Notes: a model not told the origin generated them from the letters alone. Shown: positions 46,601-58,400, numbered from the stretch's first letter. The stretch is 64,000 nt of DNA from Microstegium vimineum (GCA_022036555.1 CM039120.1:33133716-33197715), one strand, 5' to 3'. A program made the numbers and translations.

Positions 46601-47426
46601 CAACCTTGTTAGCACCGTTGTCAGTGATCAAAATGACGCAACGAAAGCACGGTGGGTTTCCACTCTAGCTTGTTGTTGGTGCCTTTCTTGTGTTTTACCC
46701 AAGAGGTTGCATCGATTTCACCCGTGATAAGTGTTGTCGTTTGGAAGCAACAATCTCCATCAAGGATGTCCAACAAGGAAGCTGAGCTGACAGAGTCAAC
46801 TATCACATTCGCTACTTTCTCAATGGACTCAGATAGTTTGGTGTTGTCATCAGAGACAGAGAACTGCATAGATGGAACATTATGTAGCTTTCCATTAATT
46901 TACTTTTGAGAACAATGGGACAAGATACGACTAACATAAACCTTCTTGTTAGTTAGTCAGTTCCTTGTAGTCTCAAGGGATGATTACCTATTCAGGAGAT
47001 CATCTCTTATGGAAAGTACATTCTAGATGCTCCATCTATGGATTGCTTTTTGGACTTGCGAGTAAGAAGGAAGCCATCAATATGAAACAGAAGTTGCAAG
47101 TTTCGCATGGCTACACTACAGTGGCTAAAACAAAGGCTACTTGTGAGTGATCCTTATGCTCTGAACCACCTACGATATCTATAGAGTGAAGTAGTTGCTA
47201 ATTTGCGTTCCTCCCAAAGTAACCATGCTTCATGGGAATCAATGAAGCAAATTATTCAAACAAAAACTTCCTATAAGAGCCAGTATCAGGAAGTGGTCGA
47301 CTAGATTCGTCACTTGGATGCTCGAAGCTATATGGCCAAGTGTTATTGCCGGTATTGGAAGATAGGTGACGTGTTTCTCTTTCCTTGAAAGTCTTTCATT
47401 CTGAATCTCGGGACAAGATTCTTTTT
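43639..47426 (+). other. internal region of the large element, right part, no gene
   Basis: No recognisable retroelement protein is encoded. The longest frames (91-103 codons at 44501-44776 and 45588-45899) lack family features. The final 300 bp holds short phrases (ASWESMKQ near 47230) that could be the decayed end of a chromovirus pol gene, but this is not firm. Confidence 0.5.
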
Positions 47427-47440
47427 AAGGGGGAAAGGGC
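47427..47440 (+). promoter_or_regulatory. polypurine tract of the large element
   Basis: AAGGGGGAAAGGGC lies directly before the TGTAACACCC start of the right LTR, as expected for plus-strand priming. Confidence 0.75.
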
Positions 47441-48054
47441 TGTAACACCCTTGGTGTTAATCACGAGCTAAAAAGTGATTAAGCCTAATTTTATCGGATC
47501 AACCGATAATTAGAGACTATAGTTCATACATCGGGAAATTATGATAAGGTATTTATTATATGTGCCATATATCTATTTCTATCTATATGAACTATTGGAG
47601 AAGTTTCGTGAAAACTGGAATAAAATCATTACATGGAATGACGACTTTTATAATAACCCGGTTTACTTTATAAAACGGATATAATTATACGACCTCAACC
47701 AAGTCTCACGACCTTGCCCGAAATATTCAAGTTGAACTCTACACAAAAAGTTGTGAAAGGTTCGTGTTGCCCGGAAACAGAGAAAATGCCCAAAAAATAT
47801 TCCGAGCCCGGATCCGAGCGCAACCGACAACGATCTTGACCGTCGTTGACCGACAATTTGGATATCTCGCATGTCGGCGCAACTTGAAGAGAAGTTATAG
47901 ACAGGATCAAGGCGAACAAATTTCGTTCAACCGTTGAGACCTGGACCAGAACCAAAAATAGTGAAACAGATGCCCGAAGATCGTCGGATTGACAGTTTTC
48001 GGTCCCCGCATCATTTTCTCCAGGAACTCATAATCTGCAAACCGTTTGGAATTT
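47441..48054 (+). repeat. right LTR of the large element, truncated after 614 bp
   Basis: It follows the first part of 25245-29513 closely to GTTTGGAATTT, then stops where the copia element begins (TGAAGGACTGG). The missing 3.6 kb does not reappear on the other side of the copia element at 61540. Confidence 0.8.
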
Positions 48055-49487
48055 TGAAGGACTGGAAATGGCGACCAGAGGGGGGGGGTGAATGGGAGCC
48101 AAATAAAAATTTCTTTCGGAAGATCTTGACCCTTGTCCCAAGCACGAGCCAAAGCAAGAACTAGGCTCACGACCCACAAGTGGGTGGATGTTCTAGGAGA
48201 TGTCCTAGGAGCACAGCGGAGCTAGCCACGAACTCGGAGAAACAAACCGCAATCCAAATGGAGAAAACAGCAACTCAACAGAGGCTCCGGACCAGGTGAG
48301 ACTAAGCCATCGGACTATAACAAGTAGTCCGGAGCTCAGGTCCGACGCCTTCACCCACCGGGACAGGCCAAAACAGTGAGCACCCTAGCTCCGGACTAGT
48401 CTGATGGACACTTTCAGAAGTCCGGTGCTCACACAGAAATCTACCAGTGAGTGCCTGGGCTCCAGACAACTAGTCCGATGCTCACCGTCGGACTATGGAA
48501 AGTAATCCGGTGCTCACACTTGCCACCGAGCAAAGGAACACAGCAAGCACCCTACCTTCGGACACCTGGTCCGACTCTCACCATCGGACTAATGAGCCTG
48601 GTCTGACGCGTGAGTAACACCCTCAGCAGAGCCACCGGACTACTTGCCTATGGTTCGGTGCTCACAAGCTAGGTGGTCTGGAGGGTGGTCCGACGCCTTT
48701 AGCTGCTTGACACTTGAAAAGTCAAGACAACCGGACCACATGCAATGGTTCGGAGCTTAAGGAAAAGTCGTCAGGAGGGTGGTCTGACGCTCTCGAATAG
48801 AAAAGCTGAAGCCCGCGAAAATTGTTTCCACTCCGCCAAATCTTCCTAAAACTCAACCAAATTATCACCAACTACAACCAAACTTTGTAGGCAGATCCTA
48901 GTGCAGTTGGGGAGCTATCCCGAAGAAATCATCGCTCAATTTGGCTTAGAGCAAAGGGAGGAAAGAGATTTGGGGAAAATCTCAAGAACGAAGAACTCCG
49001 CAAAGAAAACGCCCGATCTACGCACTCGTGAGGGTTTAGGAGAATTCCTTCGGTGCAAAGAAGCTCCTCACGATTACACACAACTTGGTTCAAACGGATA
49101 TGCAAGAGCTACTCCCTACAAAGAGAAATCATCTCGGGAAAAGAGGGAGCAAAAGAAAAACGCGAAGAACACAAGCAAAACAGGAGCACGATCAACAAAT
49201 CGAAGCCACCATGGCTTACGGAGGTTACAACCTCTGATTCCTCGTAGCAAAACCATGTTCTTACAAAGGTTGGGGGAAGCAACCTAGGGATCTCATGAAC
49301 TAGAGGGAGAGAGAGGGCAAGTGATTAGGGTTCAAGAGATAGGATGAGGATACCCCTTCATCCTCTATTTAACGAGGCTTTGGCTATTTCCCAAAGACCC
49401 CCTAGATACAAGACCGAATTACCTAGCCCTAAGACATTGTAATACAAGACGGTATCCTAGACGGTAATCTAAGACCCCCTTCATCCT
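48055..49487 (-). repeat. inverted partial copia LTR at the left edge
   Basis: It begins TGAAGGACTGGAAATGGCGA and its complement follows the 3' part of the LTR, from about the GGCTATTTCC phrase to the CCTTCA end. Matching stretches include 48055-48100 against 51208-51253 and 48900-49455 against 50050-50620. The inner repeats differ from the direct LTR (TCCGGTGCTCAC-type instead of CGTCCGTCGC). The open frame at 48901-49287 lies in this LTR DNA and is not a gene. Confidence 0.75.
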
Positions 49488-51253
49488 CTATCGGCTTGTG
49501 GTGTGCAGGTGCTATGCCTAGTGACAGTGGTCAGTGGCGTGGAGAAGGTCGAGTAGAGGCTTGCCGTGCCGATGGACTGAGAGCGGCGAAGGGCGCAAGC
49601 GGGGCTCGTACTGAGGGACCATGGGCGCTAGCGGACTAGCTGTGGTGGCTAGTACTTGGCACCGGCGAGTGCGAGAAGACATGGAGGTAGACCGAGTTGA
49701 CCAAGTCAAGATAGTGAACGCGCGAGTCGAGCGGAGGCTCAGGGGACTCGGAGTCCGACCGGGCGAGGACAAGGTGGCTCGAGTCGAGTGGTTTGGTGTT
49801 TTGGGCCTCAAAACCATCCTAGGACGGTTTCCGAGTTTGGGCCTCAACACTCGGGGTTCGGTAGTTGAGCCCAAAGCTACCGGTGGCAGGTTTCCTGGGT
49901 TTGGGCCTCAAAACCTAGGCGGAGCTTCCGAGGAAGCGGGGATGGCACGTGGCGGAATCCTGGAGGTTGCGTCGAGGCGAAGACAACTCCCGGCAGGAAG
50001 CGGGGCCGTCCATTCAAAATGCGAGAGATATTTTCCGGAGCTTGGACTACAATGCTTAGGCTAGGTAGTTCACTCAATGTATCTAGGGGGGTCTTTTGGA
50101 AATAGCCAAAGCCCGATAAGTAGGGGGTGAAGGGGTATTCCTCATCCTATCTCTTGAACCCTAATCATTTGCCCCAACTCTCTCTCTCTACCCTCTCTCT
50201 AGTTCATGAGATCCCTAGGTTGATTTCACCAACCTCTGTAAGAACTTGAGTTTGTTGCAAGGAATCGGAGGCCGTAACGTCCGTTAGCCATGGCGGCGTT
50301 GATTACTTGATCGTGTCCCGCGTTTTTGCTTGTGTTCTTCGTTTTTGCTTTTTCTCTCTCTTCTTCCCGAGATGAGAATTATTTTTTGAGAGAAGCTTTC
50401 CAAATTCCGTTTGAACCAAGTTCTTGGTACTTGTGAGGAGCAACTTTGCACCGAAGGAATTTTCTTAAAACCTCACGAGCACTCAGATCGGGCATTTTCT
50501 TTGCGGTGTTCTTCACTTTGGGGTTTTCTATCAAAATCCTATTGTGCCCGTTTAACCAGACCAAATTGAGCGATGATTTCTTCGGGATAGCTTCCCAACT
50601 GCTCAAGGATCATGCCTACAAAGTTTGGTATCAGTTGGTGATCATTTGGTGCGGATTTGGAAAGGTTTGGTGAAGAGAAAATCGAGTTTCACGTTTTTTG
50701 CGCTTCTGTTGGGGGCGTCGGACGCTCCGACGGTTTGCGTCGGACGCTGGTACGAGCTGACGTCAACGTCCGTCGCTTGGCTTGTCTGTGTCCTTCGGTT
50801 TTGGCGTCGGACGCTCTTCAGAGTCCGTCGCCCAACGTCCGTCGCGTCTTGTGCGCTGTGCAGTTCTGTTTTGCTCTCGGGTAGGCCGACGGACGATGTT
50901 CACAGTATCCGTCGCCGACCGTCCGTCGCCTCGATAGTTTTTCAGCTTCTGTCAGGCTCTCTGGAAGGCCGATGGATGCTCGCTTAAGCGTCCGTCGCCA
51001 GCATCCGACACCCTACCCTGGATCGTCCATCGCACTGTCTTCCAGCGTCCGTCGCCTGCTTTTCTGGCTGATTTGCTTGGAATTCTTCCCTCTTTCTCAT
51101 AGGGGTTGAGAACTCTTCTTGGGGGTTTCCGATGAGATTTCCTCCACTGTCGGTGAGCTTTCATTTGCTCCGTTTTCATCTGAATTTGAGGCTTCGAGAG
51201 AAATTTGAGGCTCCCATTCACCCCCCCCTCTGGTCGCTGTTCTCGGTCCTTCA
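49488..51253 (+). repeat. direct 5' copia LTR, start missing
   Basis: From TCTATCGGCTTGTGG it matches the 3' LTR from about 59950 to its end. The first 120 bp or so of the LTR are absent, replaced by the inverted piece. It ends CTCGGTCCTTCA followed by the primer site. Confidence 0.8.
50700..51060 (+). repeat. CGTCGGACGCTC / CGTCCGTCGC short repeats in the LTR
   Basis: About a dozen imperfect copies of CGTCCGTCGC, GTCGGACGCT and related units are spaced 15-45 bp apart in both orientations. The same block recurs at 60965-61315 in the 3' LTR. Confidence 0.75.
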
Positions 51254-51255
51254 AT

Positions 51256-51270
51256 AGGTATCAGAGCCGG
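51256..51270 (+). promoter_or_regulatory. copia primer-binding site, tRNA-Met type
   Basis: AGGTATCAGAGCCGG starts three bases after the LTR end. GGTATCAGAGC is the usual complement of the initiator tRNA-Met 3' end. Confidence 0.75.
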
Positions 51271-51316
51271 TTAAGGATCAATCCACCTTACACGGTTCTT
51301 GATCCGCGAAGGCGAC

Positions 51317-53519
51317 ATGGAGCGAGATGCTGGTAAACCTCCTTACTTCGATGGAACTAACTTTGCCTATTGGAAGGTGTGCATGTCCGCTTACCTCCAA
51401 GGGCTTGACACGAAGTTTTGGGAGAGTTGTGAGAATGAGAACTACATGGCTCTTGAGGCTCGGATCACTGATGCCCAGGTTACGCAGCATGCATCTAATG
51501 CAAGAGCCCATAGCATTCTCTTCTCTTGTCTGTCTCTTCCGGAGTTTGAGCGGGTTTCGAGTCTCACTACGGCACGGGAGATTTGGCAAACACTCTTGAG
51601 ATATCATGAGGGCAACCCTCAGATCAAGTCCAGACTCTTCGCTTTGTCCTTGATTTCTATGACAGAGGATCAAGTGGAGGCTCTTGGAGATGATGAGCTG
51701 GCTTTGGTCATCACCAAGTTCTCACGGTTTCACAACAACCGTTTGAACCGTCGGCGTGGTGGCTCAGCCAAGGGGTTCTACCGTTGCGGTGATGAGGATC
51801 ACTTCATCGCAAACTGCCCCAAGAAAGCTGCGCGTGACTTCACCAAGCGCAAGGACAAGCGCGAGCACCACTTCGAGGACAAGCACAAGCCCAAGGGTGG
51901 CTACCACCGAAGGTCCTCCAAGAAGGTGATCGACAAGGTGAAGGCCAAGCACCGAGCCTTCCTCACCTCCCTCAGCGAAATCGATGCCTCCTCCGACGGA
52001 GGTGCTTCTTCGAGTGATGATGAGTCCAAGGGAAAGGTTGAGGATAAGCTCAACGAACTATGCTTCTACGCCGACGCCAAGCACGGTGGCTTTTGCACCA
52101 TGGAGATTGAAGAAGGCAAGGTCGGCAAGCGCAAGGAAGGCCCCGACTATGACTAGGACTCCGATAGACCCGAGGTACCACCCACCGTCGAGTCCTTCTC
52201 TCTCGAGATTGAGTCTCTGAACGACACCTTGATGAGTCAGGATGCTTTGCTCAAGCGTGCCGCATGCGAGAGGAATGATTTCAAGGCTAAGTATCTTAGC
52301 ACGCTGCATGATCTAGAGTTTGCTAAGGCATCAGTGGTGGTTACCGAGGAGATAGAGTGTGATGCTTGCGCCATTCACATGTCTGATCTTGTCACTCTCC
52401 AGGACAAGTATGGCACTCTACTTGAGGAAGTAAGTGAGCTGAAGGCTAGGCCTAGTTTACTTGGTGCGTGCAAGTCTTGCTTAGGCTTGCGTTCTGAGCT
52501 GGCACAGAAACATGCTAGGATTGCTGTGCTAGAGAAGGTCAGCTCAGATAGCACTAGAGAGTCGGATCGCTATGAGTCTTTGGAGCTTGAGATCGCGTCG
52601 TGCAGACACGACAAGATGCGTACCGAGGAAGAAAACACATACCTTCCGTCCATCTTGAACTGGGTGTCTTGCCGAGAGCCGTAGTTGGGGATGATGCTTA
52701 GCCAATGCAAAAGGGCTGGCAGCACGGGAGTAGGCTTTGCTATAGGTGGGAAGGACGATAGCATGTTTGATAAGATCGGTGAGTGTAGTGGTTTGAGCGA
52801 GAATGAGAAACCCACCACAACTCCCAAGCTTACCAAGATCACTCCACCTAAGCCTACCGACCCCTCTGAGTTTCCTGTGAGAGATGGTGTGTTTGAAGAG
52901 CTACCCAAAACCACTCCACAGAAGCAAGTGTGGATTGCAAAACCGAACCATCTTCGCAACCCACTTGACACACTGCCAGACATCTCTAGTGATCCCCTTC
53001 CTAAGAAAGCTAGAGCCACCCAACCCAACAAGAAAGTGCCTACCAAGAGTGTGGTGAGGTACCATTGTTAGTATTGTGAGCGGGATGGGCACTTGGCTGA
53101 GTTTTGCTTTAGGAGGAAGAGAGATGATCGGAGGCAGGTTGAGTTGAACAACCGGGACATGTACCGCCCACAAGTTGGGGTGCGTGAACCAGAAGTTCAG
53201 AGGTGCACTACTAGGCCTGGAGGTACAATGCCTCAAGGTGCTAGGCCTCAGGAGGCGAGACCACGCGGTGGTCGTGCCCGACGGGGTACCGGTCGTGACC
53301 CATATGACTACAGGCCTCGTGGCGGTGGCTTTACTCCACCCATCGCTAGCGGACCACGTTTTCCCTATCGTGGTGATCACTATCCTCCCATGGGACAGGA
53401 GATGTTTGGCTTTTCTCCTAACCCATTCTTTGGGCAAATGGGACAACACTGATATCCTTCACAGTTTACTAACCCCAGTGTTGCACCGTTTGCTCACCCT
53501 ATGTCTTTTTATTGATATA
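51317..53519 (+). pseudogene. copia gag, long Sirevirus-type with two zinc knuckles
   Basis: The ATG at 51317 (MERDAGKPPYFDGTNFAYWK) begins the capsid region, with FWES and AREIWQTLLRYHEG (UBN2-type). The first knuckle region is FYRCGDEDHFIANCPKKAA (near 51778). A coiled-coil-like region with many Glu/Lys/Leu follows (52230-52640). A second knuckle, YHC-stop-YCERDGHLAEFC, spans 53060-53106. An Arg/Gly/Pro-rich tail follows to about 53450. The frame is continuous but carries stops at 52154-52156, 52682-52684, 53069-53071, 53450-53452 and one more near 53515. Confidence 0.8.
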
Positions 53520-53540
53520 GGAAGGAGGACTGGAGGAGTC

Positions 53541-56500
53541 TTGGCTTGTGGATTCCAGATGCTCACGCCATATGACCGGAAGTGGCCAGTGGTTCTCCAG
53601 CCTCGACCCCGTGTGCCATACCGAGTATATCACATTCGAAGACAAGAGTAAAGGTCAGGTTGTCTCTCGAGGGTCGATCCGAGTGAACTCTTCTTTTGTC
53701 CTCAAGGATGTTGCTTTGGTTGCGAATTTGCATTTTAACCTTCTTTCGGTTTCACAACTCCTTGATGACGGTTTTGAAGTGAGTTTCAAGCCTAATCTCT
53801 CCTGGATTTTGGACTCTCGCAGTGAGCTTGTTTGCCGGATTTTACCCTTCGGGAAGGTTTTTCGTGCGGATTTTTCTATCTCTTCCGAACCTTCTCATTA
53901 TCTTCTTGCCGGTTCCTCTTCCGAGCTTTGGAAGTGGCATAGGAGATTGGGACATTTGAGTTTTGACTTGCTTGCAAGGCTTAGCTCAATGGACCTTATC
54001 CAAGGATTGACAAAGCTAAAGTTGGAAAAGGATTTGGTTTGCCATCCTTGCAGGCATGGCAAGACGGTTGCTGCTTCCCATCCTCCTGTGACTGAGATCA
54101 TGACCACTCGACCCGGCGAGCTCTTACATATGGACACTGTTGGTCCAGCTCGGGTGAGGTCGGAAGAAGGGAAGTGGTATGTGGTTGTAGTCGTTGATGA
54201 CTACTCGAGATACTCTTGGGTGTTCTTTTTGGAGAGTAAGGATGATGCTTTTCCACTTGTTCGAGATCTAATTTTGAGATTGCAAAATGAGCTACCTAAT
54301 AATGCTATGAGAGCTATCCGCAGTGACAAGGGCACAAAATTCAAGAATTCTCACTTTGCAACTCTTTGCTCTTCTTTGGGTCTCGATCACCAGTTTTCCT
54401 CACCTCACACTCCCCAGCAGAACGGTGTTGTTGAGCGCAAAAATTGGACCCTTGTTGAGATGGCCAGGACGATGCTCGATGAGCATAGGACTCCTAGGTG
54501 GTATTGGGCCGAGGCACTCAGTTCTGCTTGTTATGTTTCCAATCGCATTTTTCTCCGAGCTTTCAAGAAGAAAACTTCTTATGAGTTGCGATTTGGGAGA
54601 CCACCCAAGGTAAGTCACCTATGGGTGTTTGGGTGCAGGTGCTTCATCCTCAAAAAGGGCGGTAAGTTGGATAAATTTGAATCATGGTCTTCTGACGGTA
54701 TCTTTCTTGGTTATTCTACTTACTCTCGTGCTTATCGTGCACTTAACCTTGAAATTAACCGAGTGATGGAGACTTGTGAGATTACCTTCGATGAAACTAT
54801 GCCCTGTGTTTCCACTGCTTTTGAGCTTGCAAGTGATGATGAGGTGAACACTAGCATCTTTGTGGAGGAGCAAGATGATGCCGATTGGGGTGATCCCGAG
54901 CCAACTCCACTGGCTGCCCCCGTCGACCCTGCGACGTCCACTTCGGCTCGCGGTCCCGACCCGACTACTTCTTCTACATGGGGGTCGTTCGAGTGGCTTC
55001 CTCAGTCCGTGCCCGTTGCACATGAGGGAGCTCCAGCTGCTGTTGAGGGGGAGGCCACTTCGTCCAGGCAGGATCCCTGCCACATCTGGCGGTAGCACCC
55101 GCCGGGGAACATCATCGACAACATTGATCGTCAAGTCACGCGGTCCAGGTCCTATATCTCTCACTTTGCTCATTCGGCTTTTGTCGCTTCTTTTGAGCCT
55201 CGAGATGTTGGACACGCTTTGATGGATCTGGATTGTGTTAATGCCATGCATCAGGAGTTAGAAAACTTTGAGCGAAACCACGTTTGGTTCTTAGTTCCTC
55301 CACTACCTAGTTGCCACCCTATACAAAGTGAGGATTGGGTGGTAGTGCGCAACAAGGCTAGGTTGGTAGCTCAAGGCTTTTGTCAAAAGGAGGGAATAGA
55401 CTATGAGGAAACCTTTGCTCCCGTAGCTCGTTTAGAAGCAATTAGAATCCTTCTAGATTTTGCGGCTTCTAAGGGTTTTAAACTTTTTCAAATGGGCGTT
55501 AAAAGTGCTTTCTTAAACGGCTACATAGAGGAGGAAGTTTATGTTAGACAACCTCCCGGTTTAGGAAATCCCATATTTCCAAACCATGTTTTTAAACTTC
55601 ACAAAGCTTTGTATGGTTTGAAACAAGCACCTAGAGCATGGTATGATAGGCTAAAAACCTTTTTGCTTGCTAAGGGCTTTAAAATGGGATCGGTAGATAA
55701 GACATTGTTTCTCCTCAAGCAAGGCAAAGACACTCTCCTTGTCCAAATATACGTGGATGATATCATCTTTGGTGGTTCTTCTCATGCTCCTGTTGCCAAG
55801 TTTGTAGATCTTATGAGCAGGGAATTTTAGATGAGCATGATGGGAGAGTTGACTTTCTTTCTTGGGTTGCAAATCAAGCAAACCCGGGAAGAGACGTTCG
55901 TGCACCAAGGCAAGTACACGAAGGATATCTTGAAGAAGTTTGACAAGGGTGAGGCAAAGCCTCTTTTTATGCCCATGTCGACTATGATTGCCTTGGATGC
56001 GGACGAGGAAGGAGAGGCGGTGGATCAGACGTAGTACCGCAGCATGATCGGGTCACTTCTGTACCTGACGGCGACCCGGCCGGACATTCAGTTCGCTGTC
56101 TGCCTGTGTGCTCGCTTTCAGGCGTCCCCATGGACTTCGCACAAGCAGGTGGTGAAATGCATCATGAGGTACTTGCGCTTCACTCCCGAATTTTGTCTTT
56201 GGTTCTCCACCTCTTCCTCTCTTGTGCTTTGTGGTTATTCTGACGCCGACTTTGCCAGTTGCCGACTTGATCAGAAGTCCACTTCTGGGACTTGACAGTT
56301 TCTCGGGTCTTCTTTGGTTTCTTGGTCTTATCGCAAGAAGTCTAGCGTGGCGCAGTCGACGTGTGAAGCTGAGTACGTTGCCACGGCTAGCTGTTGCTCG
56401 CAGTTGATTTGGATGATTGCCACTTTGAAAGATTTCGGTCTTGAGCTTACTAAGGTGCCTCTGCTTTGCGATAGCATGAGTGCAATTAGTGTGGCCAAAA

Positions 56501-56690
56501 ATCCCGTGCTTCATTCAAAGACCAAGCACATTGAGGTCCTCTTTCATTTCTTCCGAGATCATTACGAGAAGGGTGACATTGACCTCCGGCATGTCGACAC
56601 CCAAAACTAGCTTGCGGATATTCTCACTAAGCCTTTGGATCAAGCTGCATTTTCTCGCCTTTGGGGCGAGTTGGGTGTTTGCTATCCTTT
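53541..56690 (+). pseudogene. copia pol: protease, integrase, reverse transcriptase, RNase H
   Basis: One frame (+1 relative to gag) covers this span. The protease has WLVDSRCSRHMTG, where the family has DSGCSRHMTG, so the active-site Gly is Arg. The gag-pre-integrase zinc site is WHRRLGHLSFD with CHPC. Integrase has HMDTVGP, IRSDKGTKF and PQQNGVVERKNWTL (DDE core). Reverse transcriptase has QMGVKSAFLNGY, where the family has QMDVKSAFLNG, so a catalytic Asp is lost, and YVDDIIFG. RNase H has VAQSTCEAEYVA, SKTKHIEV and, near the end, LADILTKPL. Stops lie at 55093, 55828, 56032, 56293 and 56608. Confidence 0.85.
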
Positions 56691-56699
56691 TTAGAGGAG

Positions 56700-58389
56700 G
56701 AAAGTTTTATGTTTCATAGTTCTTTTTGGTTCTTTTGGTCTTTTCTTTGTCCTTCTTCTAAATTGGTGTTTTGTTAGTGTTAGTTGGTGTCAATGCATTG
56801 TGCATCTCATTTGCATTTGTGACATAGTTCATTTTAAGCTTCATACTTATAGCCAATATAATGAATCTATGCTCTGTTTGAGGTACTTTATGTGTCTATG
56901 GTGTTGCCTAACTTAGACTCTTTTTGATCTATATGATATGCAATAGAGCTAAGTTAGAAAAGCTTTAAAACTGAACTTAATTCCCCATGTCACCTCTGAA
57001 ATGGCACTAACATGTGTAGGCTTTTGAAGATCCTTCTTGGCTGCCTTGTATATAGCTTGTAAAGATCGAGTTGGAAAGATCGAGTTGGGTCTGCATTGTG
57101 AGCACTTCACCGTGTTTAATATCATTCACTACCTTTGAGCACCATGTTTAATATCTAAACTGAAATTGCTCTCCGTTTTGTGAATTGGAAAGATCGAGTT
57201 GGGTCTGCATTGTGAGCACTTCACCGTGTCTTCGAGACTGCTTCCCATATGGGTCGATACTTGAGCGGTGTCATGTATGACCAAAACCGGTGTGTCAAGT
57301 CCTTTGACTTCGCCCGGTTGGTAAGCAGTGGCATCACTTTGCTTACAACCACTCGCATACAACTTAAATGTGCCTAAAACTGAATTTTGGCTACATAACT
57401 CTAAAATTTGAAAAATTCATTCAGTTGGGTCATTGGCTTGTTGCATGAACTTTGCTAGGGATAGTTCTACTTGCTATACATGGGATTGCTTTGAGATAGA
57501 TCTGATCTTGTTTGCCATGTTTAGTTGTCTCTAGGAGGTGATACCCTTTCTCTGCTCTCGCATGATATGCTCTCTAAAATAGCTTCTAAAGTGATCTTAA
57601 GCTCAACTTGAGTCTTTGTTGGGCATGTAGAGCTTTTCCTATTATCACAGGATCACATCACTTAGAGCATCTATTTATTGTTTTAGCTATAAGTATGAAG
57701 CTTTTGCACTCATTTTGCACTTCATGGCATTTGTAGCCGGATCTTGAGTTGTTGATGTTTGATGAGCTACATGTGTCAACAAGGGGGAGAGATGTGCATT
57801 TCATTCCATTTTCAGCCATCTACTTCCAAGGGGGAGAAAAGAGTGTATCTCTTTGGTTTCATTGGTTTAGAGCTCATTTGGTATCTTGAGTGTGCTTTTG
57901 CCCAGGGGGAGCTTTTGCTAGATGTGTTGAGCCTTTGCCTCTTCTGGAGGGTCTAACTTGCTTTGTTGGCTCCGATAGGTTTCGATTGCTTCTTGAGCAT
58001 TAGGAGACATAAGTTGTTTCAATTGGTATCTTTTGAGCTCCCCTAGTGTTTAAATTGGAAGTCTGAGCTTTGAGAGCGGTAATTGGTAACTTGGACTTGC
58101 TAGCGGTGTTTAGCCCGTTTCTGCCTCTTCTTGAGGGCTAGCTTTGTTTCGCTTGTTTGCGTTGAGCCGTTGCCCATATGCTTTTGTTAGGCATTAGTAA
58201 GTGGCTTTGTCATGAGGTGTTTTGAAGGATGCTTTTAAATTGGTATCGTTTTTGCCTCTCTTTTTAATTGGTATCGTATTTGCTTCTCTCAAGTGACTGC
58301 GTTTTGGCTTTTGTAGCTTTTTGGTCATTTGGAGAGCTTTACTTTGTGGCTCAAATCTGAAATGCACTTGTGTTGACAATGCACTCATC
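56700..58389 (+). other. copia 3' non-coding region with several purine tracts
   Basis: There is no gene. CAAGGGGGAGAG (near 57780), CCAAGGGGGAGAAAAG (57828) and CCAGGGGGAGC (57902) precede the tract that abuts the LTR at 58389-58400. Repeated polypurine tracts downstream of pol are a known Sirevirus trait. A short duplication (GGAAAGATCGAGTTGGGTCT) occurs near 57065 and 57187. Confidence 0.65.
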
Positions 58390-58400
58390 AAGGGGGAGAT
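58389..58400 (+). promoter_or_regulatory. copia polypurine tract, first copy
   Basis: CAAGGGGGAGAT lies directly before the LTR start TGCGAACACATGG. The second copy, GGGGGAGAT, is at about 59818-59826 before the full 3' LTR. Confidence 0.7.

Larger units (their letters stand above)
25245..48054 (+). mobile_element. large Ty3/gypsy-like element with 4.3-kb LTRs, no coding (LARD-like), with nested insertion
   Basis: The element starts with an LTR (25245-29513), then a tRNA-Met-type primer site. Its internal DNA is split by the Athila-like insertion (31144-43633). It resumes at 43634 and ends with a polypurine tract and the start of its second LTR at 47441, broken at 48054. LTR style and the 3' internal phrase TCTCGGGACAAGATTC before the polypurine run are typical of chromoviruses (Tekay/Del type). 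Without the nested insertion the internal part is about 5.4 kb and shows no gag or pol motif in any frame. It would need proteins from another element. Confidence 0.7.

Noticed and set aside
48290..48790. A possible CRISPR-like or satellite array of TCCGG/GTCCGA units
   Set aside because: Units are short, irregular and in both orientations inside a plant LTR; there is no direct-repeat/spacer order.
49621..50064. A 147-codon plus frame with Arg/Gly-rich translation
   Set aside because: It lies inside the copia LTR, recurs in shifted form in the other LTR and has no domain.
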